This document shows, piece after piece, positions 43,069-59,463 of a stretch of 64,000 nucleotides of DNA. The notes beneath the pieces were generated by a model. It saw only the letters and a program-made list of their open reading frames with translations, did not search any database and was not told the origin of the DNA. The position numbers were made by a program, and so were the translations under genes. Positions within the stretch are counted from its first letter, which is position 1; the number at the start of each line of letters is the position of its first letter. Origin of the DNA: JAVBNA01 sp031551875 (GTDB lineage: Bacteria > Bacillota > Clostridia > Oscillospirales > Acutalibacteraceae); contig JAVBNA010000038.1 of NCBI GenBank assembly GCA_031551875.1, forward strand, positions 1 to 64,000. The letters run 5' to 3'.

Positions 43069-44345
43069 CCAGCATGGATTATCGGAACATGATGTCAAAC
43101 ATCAAGGCAAGCGAGTCCTTTAAAAAGGAAACCATCGAAAAAATGCAGGAAGAAGCGGCGGGCCGGATGTATGAATATGTGATTACGCCGACGCAAAAAA
43201 AAACGAAACGGTGGCTGATGCTCCCTGCCGGCGCGCTGGCGCTGGCCTGTGTGGTGTGGGCAAGTGTTACGCTGTTTCCCTGGGCTCCCCATATTTCGCC
43301 CGCGGGCAACTCTGGCTTTGACTATCCGATGTATAACGGTCTGCCGATGATTTCTCTGCATGGAGACACCTCTCCTGATTCAAACGACGCTTCTCCTTTT
43401 GTGCCCATCTTTTCTGGCTCTGCCCAAGATATTACCACAGCCCACCCTTGGAAGGAAGGCGATATCCTTACTACTCTTCCCGTTTTCAGAAACCCGGCAA
43501 AGTATGAGTGGGACGAACATGGTGCTGTCTATACAGATGGTCCGTCCACGGAGGAAATGTTGAGAAGGGGTAAAGATGCCGCGCTGGCCTTGGGCTTTAC
43601 CATCCAAACTGAAACGGTCTATCCACCCGAATTTACCAAGCCGTCCAAAATGACCGGCCCGACTAATTATACCGTGTCTCTCGAGTGCAAGGAAGGCGGT
43701 ATAGAAGTGTTCCCCGACGGAAGCATCACGATTCAGCCAGCCACTCCAATTGAGCTACCCGACAAGTATGCCATCAAGCCGTCACCTGTGACCCGAGAAT
43801 GGGCAGAAGCGCGGATCAATTATCTGATTGACCGTTTCAGTACATTGCTTGATATGGAAAATCCTGTTGCCTATCCATGGGATTTCTATCAGGATGGATT
43901 TCATGATTACTTTTATATGGTCGCAGAAGGCAAAGGCGATCTCAGCGACCAAATGCTTGGATTCACGTATCAAAACTGTATCTTTTATATGGACAACACA
44001 GGCAATGGCGAAGAAGGAATCCTTACCATCTATTTATACCAGGCAGACCTCTCCCAAAAGCTGGGCGATTACCCTGTTATCAGCACTGATCAAGCGCGCG
44101 CGATGCTTTTATCCGGCAAATATTATTCCGACTGTCCCGACGCACCTGTGAAAGACAGGATCGCCGGTGTAGAACTCTCCTATAAGAAAGGGGAAGATCA
44201 CGATATGTTCGTCCCCTTCTACCGCTTTCTGGTGGATGTCGAGTCAGAGCATACCCCCGAGGGGCTCAAGGCCTATGCTTCCTACTTTGTTCCCGCAATC
44301 CCCGAAGAATATTACAGCTCAAAGCCTGACTGGAGCAGAAAATAA
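43065..44345 (+). CDS. Membrane-anchored probable anti-sigma factor
   Basis: Translationally coupled to the sigma factor (ATGA overlap). The 426-aa protein has a short cytoplasmic N-terminus (FKKETIEKMQEEAAGRMYEY), one membrane helix (about 49-71) and a long extracytoplasmic domain of roughly 350 residues. It lacks the HxxxCxxC zinc motif of common anti-sigmas, so the role is inferred from topology and gene position. The large outer domain probably senses an envelope signal. Confidence 0.7.
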   Translation: MTSMDYRNMMSNIKASESFKKETIEKMQEEAAGRMYEYVITPTQKKTKRWLMLPAGALALACVVWASVTLFPWAPHISPAGNSGFDYPMYNGLPMISLHGDTSPDSNDASPFVPIFSGSAQDITTAHPWKEGDILTTLPVFRNPAKYEWDEHGAVYTDGPSTEEMLRRGKDAALALGFTIQTETVYPPEFTKPSKMTGPTNYTVSLECKEGGIEVFPDGSITIQPATPIELPDKYAIKPSPVTREWAEARINYLIDRFSTLLDMENPVAYPWDFYQDGFHDYFYMVAEGKGDLSDQMLGFTYQNCIFYMDNTGNGEEGILTIYLYQADLSQKLGDYPVISTDQARAMLLSGKYYSDCPDAPVKDRIAGVELSYKKGEDHDMFVPFYRFLVDVESEHTPEGLKAYASYFVPAIPEEYYSSKPDWSRK

Positions 44346-44362
44346 CCACTTCTGAACACAAA

Positions 44363-44392
44363 AAACACCGGGAAGAAATTCCCGGTGTTTTT
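44363..44392. terminator. Bidirectional terminator between anti-sigma gene and tuf
   Basis: AAACACCGGG (44363-44372) and CCCGGTGTTT (44381-44390) form a 10-bp stem, with T-runs on both sides. It ends the rpoB-tuf cluster on the minus strand. Confidence 0.88.
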
Positions 44393-44406
44393 CTATTCGG
44401 TTTAGA

Positions 44407-45612
44407 TTAGTCCTTCGTCACAGCGGTGACAACGCCCGAACCGACGGTACGGCCGCCTTCACGGATGGCGAAACGGAGGCCTTCCTCGATGGCGATGGGG
44501 GTGATCAGCTCAACGTCCATTTCGACGTTGTCGCCCGGCATGCACATCTCGACGCCTTCCGGCAGCTTGACAATTCCGGTCACGTCGGTGGTGCGGAAAT
44601 AGAACTGGGGACGATAGTTGTCAAAGAAGGGGGTGTGACGACCGCCCTCGTCCTTGGTCAGGACGTACACCTGGCCGTGGAACTTGGTGAGCGGGAAAAT
44701 GGAACCGGGCTTCGCAAGCACCTGGCCGCGAAAAATCTCGGTTCTCTGCACGCCGCGCAGCAGCACGCCGACGTTGTCGCCAGCCTCAGCGTAATCGAGG
44801 ATCTTGCGGAACATCTCAAGGCCGGTAACAACGACCTTGCGGCGCTCGTCGGTCAGACCAACGATCTCAACCTCTTCGGAGGTCTTAATCTGGCCGCGCT
44901 CCACTCTGCCGGTGGCAACGGTGCCGCGTCCGGTGATGGTGAAGACGTCTTCAACCGGCATCAGGAAGGGCAGGTCTGCCTTACGCTCGGGCGTGGGAAT
45001 AAAGCTGTCGACCGCAGCCATGAGTTCTTCGATGCATTTGTACTCAGGGGCGGAGGGATCGGTGGAGGCGGACTCCAGCGCGACCAGCGCGGAACCGCGC
45101 ACGATCGGGGTGTCGTCGCCCGGAAACTCGTACTCGTTGAGCAGGTCACGGATTTCCATCTCGACGAGGTCAAGCAGCTCTTCGTCGTCGACCTGGTCGG
45201 CCTTGTTCATGAACACGACGATATAGGGCACGCCAACCTGACGGGACAGGAGGATGTGCTCACGGGTCTGGGGCATCGGGCCGTCAGCGGCCGACACAAC
45301 CAGAATCGCGCCGTCCATCTGCGCAGCACCGGTGATCATGTTTTTAACATAGTCAGCATGGCCGGGGCAGTCCACGTGCGCATAGTGGCGGGCATCGGTC
45401 TGATATTCCACGTGGGAAGTATTGATCGTAATACCGCGCTCTCTCTCTTCGGGAGCCTTGTCAATGTTCGCGTAATCCACAAAGTCGGCTTCGCCCTTCA
45501 TGGCGAGGACCTTGGTGATCGCAGCGGTCAGGGTGGTCTTACCGTGGTCAACGTGACCAATGGTGCCGATGTTTACGTGCGGCTTATTTCTTTCAAATTT
45601 TGCCTTTGCCAT
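44407..45612 (-). CDS. tuf: Elongation factor Tu
   Basis: EF-Tu delivers aminoacyl-tRNA to the ribosome. The 401-aa protein has GHVDHGKTTLTAAI (P-loop), DCPGHADYVKNMI, NKADQVDD (guanine specificity), and the C-terminal beta-barrels ending GGRTVGSGVVTAV. The start MAKAKFER (45612) follows AAGGAGGAA; a longer in-frame start has no ribosome binding site. It has a separate promoter in the fusA-tuf gap. Confidence 0.97.
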   Translation of the reverse strand: MAKAKFERNKPHVNIGTIGHVDHGKTTLTAAITKVLAMKGEADFVDYANIDKAPEERERGITINTSHVEYQTDARHYAHVDCPGHADYVKNMITGAAQMDGAILVVSAADGPMPQTREHILLSRQVGVPYIVVFMNKADQVDDEELLDLVEMEIRDLLNEYEFPGDDTPIVRGSALVALESASTDPSAPEYKCIEELMAAVDSFIPTPERKADLPFLMPVEDVFTITGRGTVATGRVERGQIKTSEEVEIVGLTDERRKVVVTGLEMFRKILDYAEAGDNVGVLLRGVQRTEIFRGQVLAKPGSIFPLTKFHGQVYVLTKDEGGRHTPFFDNYRPQFYFRTTDVTGIVKLPEGVEMCMPGDNVEMDVELITPIAIEEGLRFAIREGGRTVGSGVVTAVTKD

Positions 45613-45666
45613 TCGGAAGTTCCTCCTTATAATTCGATTCTTTTGGTTTTTTTCCAACTGCCTTAC

Positions 45667-45695
45667 ATTCTATCAAGTCCGGCGGAAAATATCAA
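45667..45695 (-). promoter_or_regulatory. Promoter of tuf
   Basis: On the minus strand TTGATA (45695-45690) and TAGAAT (45672-45667) are 17 bases apart, 55 bases before tuf. Confidence 0.65.
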
Positions 45696-45764
45696 GCCAT
45701 TTTTTGAAAGTATTTCCAAAAAGGCGATTTTCCACGATCAAATCATGCAAAACAAGGTTTCTGG

Positions 45765-47846
45765 TTAGTCATTGGCCTTGGAACGGTCTGTGATAACCTT
45801 CTCGGAAACCGATTTGGGCACTTCGTTGTAGTGGCTGGGCTCCATGGTATAGGTGCCTCTTCCCTGGGTTTTGGAACGCAGGTCGGTGGCATAGCCGAAC
45901 ATCTCGGACAGCGGCACCTGCGCGGTGATCTGCTGGCCGGAGGGCAGCGCCTCCATCCCCTGGATCATGCCGCGGCGGGAGTTTAAGTCGCCGATGACGT
46001 CGCCCATGTATTCCTCCGCTACGGTGACGACCACTTTCATGATCGGCTCAAGCAGTACCGGGTCGGATTTTTTCATCGCCTCTTTGAACGCCATTGAACC
46101 GGCGATCTTAAAGGCCATCTCCGAGGAGTCCACCTCATGGTAGGAGCCGTCAAACAGGGCAACCTTCACGTCCACAACGTTGTAGCCGGCCAGCACACCC
46201 GCGAGCATTGCGCCCTGGATACCCTGGTCGACAGCCGGGATGTATTCCTTGGGAATGACACCGCCGACAACCGCGTTGACGAACTCGTAACCCTTGGTCG
46301 GATTGGGCTCCACCTTGATCTTGACGTGGCCGTACTGGCCGCGTCCGCCCGACTGACGGGCGTATTTGTGATCAACCGTCGCTTCCTTGCGGATGGTCTC
46401 CTTATAGGAAACCTGCGGCTTTCCGACGTTGGCCTCAACCTTGAACTCACGCAGCAGCCGGTCGACGATGATCTCCAGATGGAGCTCACCCATGCCGGCG
46501 ATGATGGTCTGCCCGGTATCAGCGTCCGTGTAGGCCTTAAAGGTCGGATCCTCCTCCGCGAGCTTGGACAGCGCGATGCCCATCTTCTCCTGACCGGCTT
46601 TGGTCTTGGGTTCGATGGCAACGCGGATGACCGGTTCGGGGACTTCCATGGACTCCAGGATGACGGGGTTCTTTTCGTCGCACAGCGTGTCGCCCGTGCC
46701 GGTGTTCTTGAGGCCGACCGCTGCGGCGATATCGCCCGCGTAGCAAACCTCGAGATCTTGACGGGAGTTGGCGTGCATCTGAAGGATGCGCCCCATGCGC
46801 TCGTTGGAATCCTTGGTGGAGTTGTAGACGGTCGAGCCCGCCTTCACATCGCCCGAATAGACGCGGAAGAAACAGATCTTGCCCACATAGGGGTCGGTCG
46901 CAATCTTGAACGCAAGCGCGGAAAATGGCTCGGTGTCCGAAGAGTGCCGCTCGATTTCTTCCCCGGTATCGGGGTTGATGCCCTTGATCGACTCAATGTC
47001 GGTCGGGGCGGGCATATAGTCGATGATCGCGTCCAGAAGCTTCTGGACGCCCTTGTTGCGATAGGACGTGCCGCACACCACAGGAACCATTTCATTGGCG
47101 ATGGTCGCCTTGCGGATGCAGGTCTTGATCTCTTCCTGTGTCAGCTCCTCGCCCGCGAAGAACTTTTCGATCAGGACGTCGTCCTGCTCAGCCACAAATT
47201 CAATGAGCTCGTTTCTGTACTGCTCGGCTTTGTCCCTGAGGTCCGCGGGGATTTCCTCCTCGCGAATGTCCCGGCCGACATCGTCGTAGTACACATACGC
47301 CTTCATCTCAACCAGATCAATGAGTCCTTTAAAATCGGCTTCGCTGCCGATGGGGAGCTGGATCGGGACGGCATTGCATTTCAGACGATCCCGCAGCATC
47401 CCGAGCACACGGTAGAAGTCCGCGCCCATGATGTCCATCTTGTTGATGTACGCCATTCGGGGAACGCGGTATTTGTCCGCCTGACGCCAGACGGTTTCCG
47501 ACTGGGGCTCAACGCCGCCTTTGGCGCAGAACACCGTGACAGATCCGTCCAGAACGCGCAGCGAACGCTGCACCTCAACCGTAAAGTCCACGTGGCCGGG
47601 GGTGTCGATCAGGTTGATGCGGTGATCCTTCCAGAAGCAGGTGGTCGCTGCGGAGGTAATCGTAATACCGCGCTCCTGTTCCTGCGCCATCCAGTCCATG
47701 GTCGCGGCGCCTTCATGCACCTCGCCCAGCTTGTGGTTGACGCCCGTGTAGTAGAGGATTCGCTCCGAAGTGGTGGTCTTCCCCGCGTCCACGTGCGCCA
47801 TAATGCCTATATTTCTTGTAAATTCCAGTGTAACCTGCCTTGCCAT
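45765..47846 (-). CDS. fusA: Elongation factor G
   Basis: The translocation GTPase, 693 aa. AHVDAGKTTTSERILYYTG (P-loop) is followed by DTPGHVDFTVEVQRSLRVLD and NKMDIMGAD. The later domains include GQYGHVKIKVEP (domain IV) and a domain V end with GRGTYTMEPSHY. ATG 47846 follows AAGGAGG. The order rpsL-rpsG-fusA-tuf is the standard str operon. Confidence 0.97.
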   Translation of the reverse strand: MARQVTLEFTRNIGIMAHVDAGKTTTSERILYYTGVNHKLGEVHEGAATMDWMAQEQERGITITSAATTCFWKDHRINLIDTPGHVDFTVEVQRSLRVLDGSVTVFCAKGGVEPQSETVWRQADKYRVPRMAYINKMDIMGADFYRVLGMLRDRLKCNAVPIQLPIGSEADFKGLIDLVEMKAYVYYDDVGRDIREEEIPADLRDKAEQYRNELIEFVAEQDDVLIEKFFAGEELTQEEIKTCIRKATIANEMVPVVCGTSYRNKGVQKLLDAIIDYMPAPTDIESIKGINPDTGEEIERHSSDTEPFSALAFKIATDPYVGKICFFRVYSGDVKAGSTVYNSTKDSNERMGRILQMHANSRQDLEVCYAGDIAAAVGLKNTGTGDTLCDEKNPVILESMEVPEPVIRVAIEPKTKAGQEKMGIALSKLAEEDPTFKAYTDADTGQTIIAGMGELHLEIIVDRLLREFKVEANVGKPQVSYKETIRKEATVDHKYARQSGGRGQYGHVKIKVEPNPTKGYEFVNAVVGGVIPKEYIPAVDQGIQGAMLAGVLAGYNVVDVKVALFDGSYHEVDSSEMAFKIAGSMAFKEAMKKSDPVLLEPIMKVVVTVAEEYMGDVIGDLNSRRGMIQGMEALPSGQQITAQVPLSEMFGYATDLRSKTQGRGTYTMEPSHYNEVPKSVSEKVITDRSKAND

Positions 47847-47926
47847 AGTACCTCCTTAGCGTAATTGAAACTGAAACGGTGTTGGGGAAAACCCCCGCCC
47901 GCCTCTAAACGGCCCGCGCGGTCACA

Positions 47927-48397
47927 TTACCATCTGTAATGTGCAAACGCTTTGTTGGCTTCCGCCATCTTGTGCGTATCGTCGCACTTTTTGGCGGCGC
48001 CGCCTGTGCCGTTAATTGCGTCAAGGATTTCTCCGGCAAGTCTTTCCTGCATGGTTCTTTCCGAACGCTTGCGCGAAAAGAGCGTGATCCAGCGCAGACC
48101 TAACGTCTGGCGGCGGTCGGGACGGACTTCAATCGGAACCTGATAGGTGGCGCCGCCGACACGGCGGGCCTTGACCTCAAGCACCGGCATGACTTTGTCC
48201 ATCGCGGCCTCAAAAACCTCAAGGGGTTCTTTTCCCGTCTTCTGCTGAATGATCCCAAACGCGCCGTAGACGATTTTCTGGGCAACGCCCCGCTTACCGT
48301 CGTACATAATGCTGTTGATCAAACGCGTGACCAGCTTAGAATTGTACAGCGGATCCGCCAGTACATCGCGTTTCGCAATAGAGCCTCTTCTTGGCAC
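47927..48397 (-). CDS. rpsG: Ribosomal protein S7
   Basis: Primary binder of the 3' domain of 16S rRNA, 156 aa. It begins PRRGSIAKRDVLADPLYNSK and contains RRVGGATYQVPIEVRPDRR and the closing MAEANKAFAHYRW. The GTG start at 48397 is chosen because the mature family N-terminus follows and AAGGAGGG stands upstream. Confidence 0.96.
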   Translation of the reverse strand: MPRRGSIAKRDVLADPLYNSKLVTRLINSIMYDGKRGVAQKIVYGAFGIIQQKTGKEPLEVFEAAMDKVMPVLEVKARRVGGATYQVPIEVRPDRRQTLGLRWITLFSRKRSERTMQERLAGEILDAINGTGGAAKKCDDTHKMAEANKAFAHYRW

Positions 48398-48540
48398 TTC
48401 GCTTCCCTCCTTCACAATAATGATATCATCGGTACTCGAAAGCGACAAACTCCCGTTGGCCGAGCAAAAGAGACATTATATATAAATGCCGCTCTGCAGC
48501 CATACATGGTTCATTTTGTCCGGGCTTTGAAAGCCCCTGC

Positions 48541-48963
48541 TTACTTCGCACCTGCCTTCGGGCGCTTCGCGCCGTACTTGGACCGCGCCTGGTTTCGCTT
48601 GGCGACACCCTGTGCATCCAGCGTACCGCGCACGATGTGATAACGCACACCGGGCAGATCCTTGACTCTTCCGCCGCGGATCAGGACGACGCTATGCTCC
48701 TGGAGATTGTGACCAATTCCGGGAATGTAGGCGCTGACCTCGATCTGGTTGGAGAGCTTGACTCTCGCGATTTTGCGCAGAGCCGAGTTCGGTTTCTTCG
48801 GCGTAGCGGTTTTAACGGCCGTACAGACGCCCCGCTTCTGGGGAGAATCCTGGTTGACCGCGACGCGCTTCTTGGAGTTCCATCCGCGCAGCAGTGCCGG
48901 CGCTTTCGCTTTTCTCTCGGAAACCTCTCTTCCTTTTCGGACCAGTTGGTTAAAGGTTGGCAT
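48541..48963 (-). CDS. rpsL: Ribosomal protein S12
   Basis: Decoding-centre protein, 140 aa. It has SPQKRGVCTAVKTATPKKPN and GGRVKDLPGVRYHIVRGTLD. The two lysines whose mutation usually gives streptomycin resistance (in TPKKPNS and GRVKDLP) are both present, so the wild-type sensitive form is predicted. ATG 48963 follows AAGGAGGTG. Confidence 0.96.
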   Translation of the reverse strand: MPTFNQLVRKGREVSERKAKAPALLRGWNSKKRVAVNQDSPQKRGVCTAVKTATPKKPNSALRKIARVKLSNQIEVSAYIPGIGHNLQEHSVVLIRGGRVKDLPGVRYHIVRGTLDAQGVAKRNQARSKYGAKRPKAGAK

Positions 48964-48996
48964 ATGACACCTCCTTGTCTAAAGTTTTCTATGTCC

Positions 48997-49023
48997 ATGG
49001 GGAAGGGTAAAAAACTTCCCCAT
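48997..49023 (-). promoter_or_regulatory. Hairpin in the rpoC-rpsL gap
   Basis: ATGGGGAAG (48997-49005) and CTTCCCCAT (49015-49023) form a perfect 9-bp stem. No T-run follows on the minus strand, so it is more likely a processing or attenuation element between rpoC and the str genes than a terminator. Confidence 0.4.
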
Positions 49024-49070
49024 TAACACCAAATTGACACCTGTCGTCAAAAAGCTAACGTCTAACTTTA

Positions 49071-52613
<3,543 letters not shown>

Positions 52614-52666
52614 AGGTCGACCCCTTTCTTACTATGGTAACTGGCGTCATTTCCACACGCCTGTAA

Positions 52667-56419
<3,753 letters not shown>

Positions 56420-56647
56420 AGGCTCAACCACTCCATTCTCTATTCTTTTTTTGCACACCAGCGTTTTTCGCCGGCCGCAAAGCGTTTGGCACCATAAGTT
56501 TTCCGGGGTTTGCCGCTTCGCTCTTTGCCTGCGCCAATTAATCACCAATCGATAATCTTTTTTGCTTGATTTTTTGTAAAGTCTGTGCTATTATAAAGAC
56601 ACGAAAGGGTGGGAAAGGGCAAACTGCGCCATTTTGTTCATTATGTT

Positions 56648-56676
56648 ATTATATTATAGGTTCACCTGCTTGTCAA
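56648..56676 (-). promoter_or_regulatory. Strong promoter of rpoB
   Basis: On the minus strand TTGACA (56676-56671) and TATAAT (56653-56648) are 17 bases apart, a full consensus match. The leader to rpoB is about 220 nt; I see no ribosomal-protein binding structure I can name in it. Confidence 0.8.
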
Positions 56677-56792
56677 CAGGGTTTGTGCAATTATTTATTG
56701 TTCTTTTAAGGAATCGCGGGGCGCGGTTCTTTTTTTGTCGCCTCCGCACGGCAGTTTCCAACTTTTTATCCCCTCTTTCTTGTCCGCAAGCC

Positions 56793-56821
56793 TTGACAAA
56801 CACCTGATTTTTCTCTATATT
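56793..56821 (+). promoter_or_regulatory. Promoter of the L,D-transpeptidase gene
   Basis: TTGACA (56793-56798) and TATATT (56816-56821) are 17 bases apart, 48 bases before the ATG. It is divergent from the rpoB promoter. Confidence 0.75.
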
Positions 56822-56869
56822 TTGAGTATATACATAATAACTGTCCCTTAATCGGAAAGGAATCACGCT

Positions 56870-58597
56870 ATGAAATTGCTCGTACGGCGCTGTCTGCCTC
56901 TACTTATGATTCTTCTGTTTTTGCTTCCCCTCGCCGGTTGTAACCGCGGAGAGGATTCCTCTTCCCTGCCCTCCGGCTTTGAGGAGGATGCACCGATCGG
57001 TGTGGTCAACGGACTGCCGGGCATCACACCCATTGACAACAAAGCGGCGGGTGCCGCCACCGCCATAGAGCCGCTGACCAAGGATGTCACGGTCGGCGTG
57101 GGCGTGCAAAGCCAGCTCGCGGTCAAATTCACCCCGGAGACCCCTGCCGATCAGGGGCTCGCGTGGGTAACCTCCAACGCACAGGTCGCCACGGTCAACG
57201 AGACCGGCCTGGTCACCGGCGTCGCGGCGGGCAGCTGTACCATTACGGCTTCCTATAACTCCAACCCGCAGCTGACCGCGCAATTTGCTGTCACGGTCGG
57301 CTTTTCCACCGCGTCGCTCACCTCCAAAACCGACTTTCTGGTCGTCGTATACATCGGCAGCCAGACGGTGACCGTTTACACCAAAGGCCCAGACGGCAAA
57401 TACACCACGCTGCAAAAGACCATGGTGTGCTCCACCGGAACCGGCACGGGCACGATCACGGGCGACTATACCATCACCGCCAAGTACCGTTGGCGGAAGC
57501 TCGTGGGCAGTTCCTACGGACAGTACGGAAGCAGCCTCGGCAAAAACAATTATCTTTTCCATTCGCTTCCCTACTCCGTGCAGGCACCCAATTCCATGAG
57601 CATGTCAGAATACAACAAGCTAGGACAGAAGGCTTCGCAGGGCTGTGTGCGGCTATGCGTGGCCGATGCCAAATGGATTTATGACACCGTGCCGCTTGAC
57701 TCGGCTGTGCTCATCACCGACGCCGCGGGGCCTCCCGGCCCGGCCGTGACCCCGCTTAAAACCGACTCCCAGTATGTGGGCTGGGATCCCACAGACCCCG
57801 CACCGAACAACCCCTATCTGAACCCCAATGCCCCCGTGACGCCGGTCACTGTTTCTCTTAACAAAACCACTTTGAACCTTCAGGTCGGCAAAAGCGAGAC
57901 ACTGACCGCGTCCGCTTCCTCCGCCGCCAGCCCGCTTTTCAGCTGGAGCTCCAACGACACAAGCGTCGCCACAGTTCAAAATGGCAAGGTGACCGCGAAA
58001 AAGGCCGGCACCGCCACCATCACAGCGAAGTACAACGGCGCGGAAGCCTCATGTACCGTGGTGGTGGAAGGACCCATTTCCATAACCCTCAATTATAAAA
58101 GCATCACCACCAAGGTAAACTCCAGTTATCAGCTCAAGGCCACGGTCAGAAACGCGGTTTCCCCCACTGTCACCTGGACCACCTCCAATGCGGCGGTGGC
58201 CACGGTGGACACAACCGGGAAAGTGACCGGCAAGGGCGCCGGAACCGCCACCATCACCGCGTCTTACGGCGGTAAAAGTGCCACCTGCGCCATTAAAATC
58301 ACCGAAACGATCACACTGACCATTGATAAAACGACATTGACCCTGACCGTCGGCGAAACCGGTACAATTAAGGCGCAAACCAATTCCACCCAAACGATCT
58401 CCTTCACGTCCTCCAACGCCGCGGTGGCCAAAGTGGACAGCTCCGGCAAGGTCACAGCTCTCAAGGCGGGTACCGCGACCATCACGGTCACCTGCAACGG
58501 TATCAACCTGACCTGCGTGGTCACTGTCAAGGACAAGCCCGCCAGTTCGTCCTCTGGGCAATCTTCCGACTCTGCCGACGAGGCTGCCTCCACCTAA
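56870..58597 (+). CDS. L,D-transpeptidase lipoprotein with Big_2 domains
   Basis: ATG 56870 follows GGAAAGGAA. The 575-aa protein has a lipobox LAGC (Cys24), one Big_2 domain (about 65-143) and a YkuD catalytic domain (about 155-285). His231 lies in LFHSLPYSV and the nucleophile Cys259 in KASQGCVRL. Three more Big_2 repeats (about 325-560) and a Ser-rich end follow. It should make 3-3 peptidoglycan cross-links or attach proteins outside the membrane. The usual SHGC is SQGC here. The Big_2 repeats resemble those of the dockerin protein at 10354. Confidence 0.88.
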   Translation: MKLLVRRCLPLLMILLFLLPLAGCNRGEDSSSLPSGFEEDAPIGVVNGLPGITPIDNKAAGAATAIEPLTKDVTVGVGVQSQLAVKFTPETPADQGLAWVTSNAQVATVNETGLVTGVAAGSCTITASYNSNPQLTAQFAVTVGFSTASLTSKTDFLVVVYIGSQTVTVYTKGPDGKYTTLQKTMVCSTGTGTGTITGDYTITAKYRWRKLVGSSYGQYGSSLGKNNYLFHSLPYSVQAPNSMSMSEYNKLGQKASQGCVRLCVADAKWIYDTVPLDSAVLITDAAGPPGPAVTPLKTDSQYVGWDPTDPAPNNPYLNPNAPVTPVTVSLNKTTLNLQVGKSETLTASASSAASPLFSWSSNDTSVATVQNGKVTAKKAGTATITAKYNGAEASCTVVVEGPISITLNYKSITTKVNSSYQLKATVRNAVSPTVTWTTSNAAVATVDTTGKVTGKGAGTATITASYGGKSATCAIKITETITLTIDKTTLTLTVGETGTIKAQTNSTQTISFTSSNAAVAKVDSSGKVTALKAGTATITVTCNGINLTCVVTVKDKPASSSSGQSSDSADEAAST

Positions 58598-58673
58598 GAA
58601 TCCCCTTGCAATGTTTCCCGGTTTGTGTTATGCTCCTTTTTACCCCATTTACGGACAAAAAGGAGGATGGCAC

Positions 58674-59252
58674 ATGGAGATTTTAACCGTTGTGTTCATG
58701 GCAATCGGTTTGGCGATGGACGCGCTGGCCGTTTCGGTCAGCAATGGGATCAGTTACGGGCAAACAGCAATTAAGCGTAATGCGGTTTGGATGGGTCTGT
58801 ACTTCGGCGGCTTTCAGTTTATCATGCCGATGATTGGCTGGTTTCTCGGCAACAGCGTACGCACCTACATCGAAGCCATCGACCACTGGGTCGCTTTTGC
58901 CCTGCTCCTCTACATCGGCGGTTCTATGGTTGTGGGCGCACTGCGCGACAAAAAAACAGAGGACAACGCCGCGGGTGCTTCCCCAAAGCTGACCCACGGG
59001 AAGCTGATTTTGCAGGCAATCGCCACCAGCATTGACGCGCTGGCCGTCGGCATCACGCTCGCCTATGTCGACGTTAACATTTGGATTTCGGCCGGAATCA
59101 TCGGCGCGGTCGCTTTTGCCATTTCGATCTTCGGCGCACTGGCGGGCGGCAAGCTGGGCTTGCTGTTCCGGAAACGTGCGGAAATTGTCGGCGGGCTTGT
59201 GCTGGTCGCCATCGGGTTAAAGATTTTGATTGAACATCTGCTGGCCGGATGA
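58674..59252 (+). CDS. mntP: Manganese efflux pump MntP
   Basis: A six-helix exporter of Mn(II), 192 aa. Two pseudo-symmetric halves each carry the conserved Asp motif: AMDALAVSVSNG near the start and SIDALAVGITLAY in the second half. ATG 58674 follows AAGGAGGA at 8 bases. The 76-base gap upstream is too short for a yybP-ykoY manganese riboswitch, so control must differ or the gene is read from the upstream promoter. Confidence 0.9.
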   Translation: MEILTVVFMAIGLAMDALAVSVSNGISYGQTAIKRNAVWMGLYFGGFQFIMPMIGWFLGNSVRTYIEAIDHWVAFALLLYIGGSMVVGALRDKKTEDNAAGASPKLTHGKLILQAIATSIDALAVGITLAYVDVNIWISAGIIGAVAFAISIFGALAGGKLGLLFRKRAEIVGGLVLVAIGLKILIEHLLAG

Positions 59253-59273
59253 CCGGTCGGCATGGATACCGAT

Positions 59274-59308
59274 AAAAACGCCGCCCCTGTAAACGGGGCG
59301 GCGTTTTT
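59274..59308 (+). terminator. Terminator after mntP
   Basis: AAAAACGCCGCCCC (59274-59287) and GGGGCGGCGTTTTT (59295-59308) form a 14-bp stem with a 7-base loop. It can also act on the minus strand. Confidence 0.9.
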
Positions 59309-59463
59309 GCTTCACTCTATATTGAATACTTCTAAACTGTTTAGTATGGTTCCCTGACACCGGGTCGGGCTCAGGGATGGGGTCAAATACTTTGCTTTTT
59401 ACGATATGGTTGTGTGTCTTTGGGAATATGGATACGCACCGCAGTGTGATTACAATATGGTTT

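Noticed and set aside
46137..47864. 575-codon plus-strand open frame
   Set aside because: Antisense to fusA; no promoter, ribosome binding site or family motif.
56420..56548. N-terminal extension of rpoB by 43 residues
   Set aside because: The extension reads leader sequence; the family N-terminus begins at MVNVKPTKLG.
58598..58673. Possible manganese riboswitch before mntP
   Set aside because: The gap is too short and lacks the yybP-ykoY motifs.
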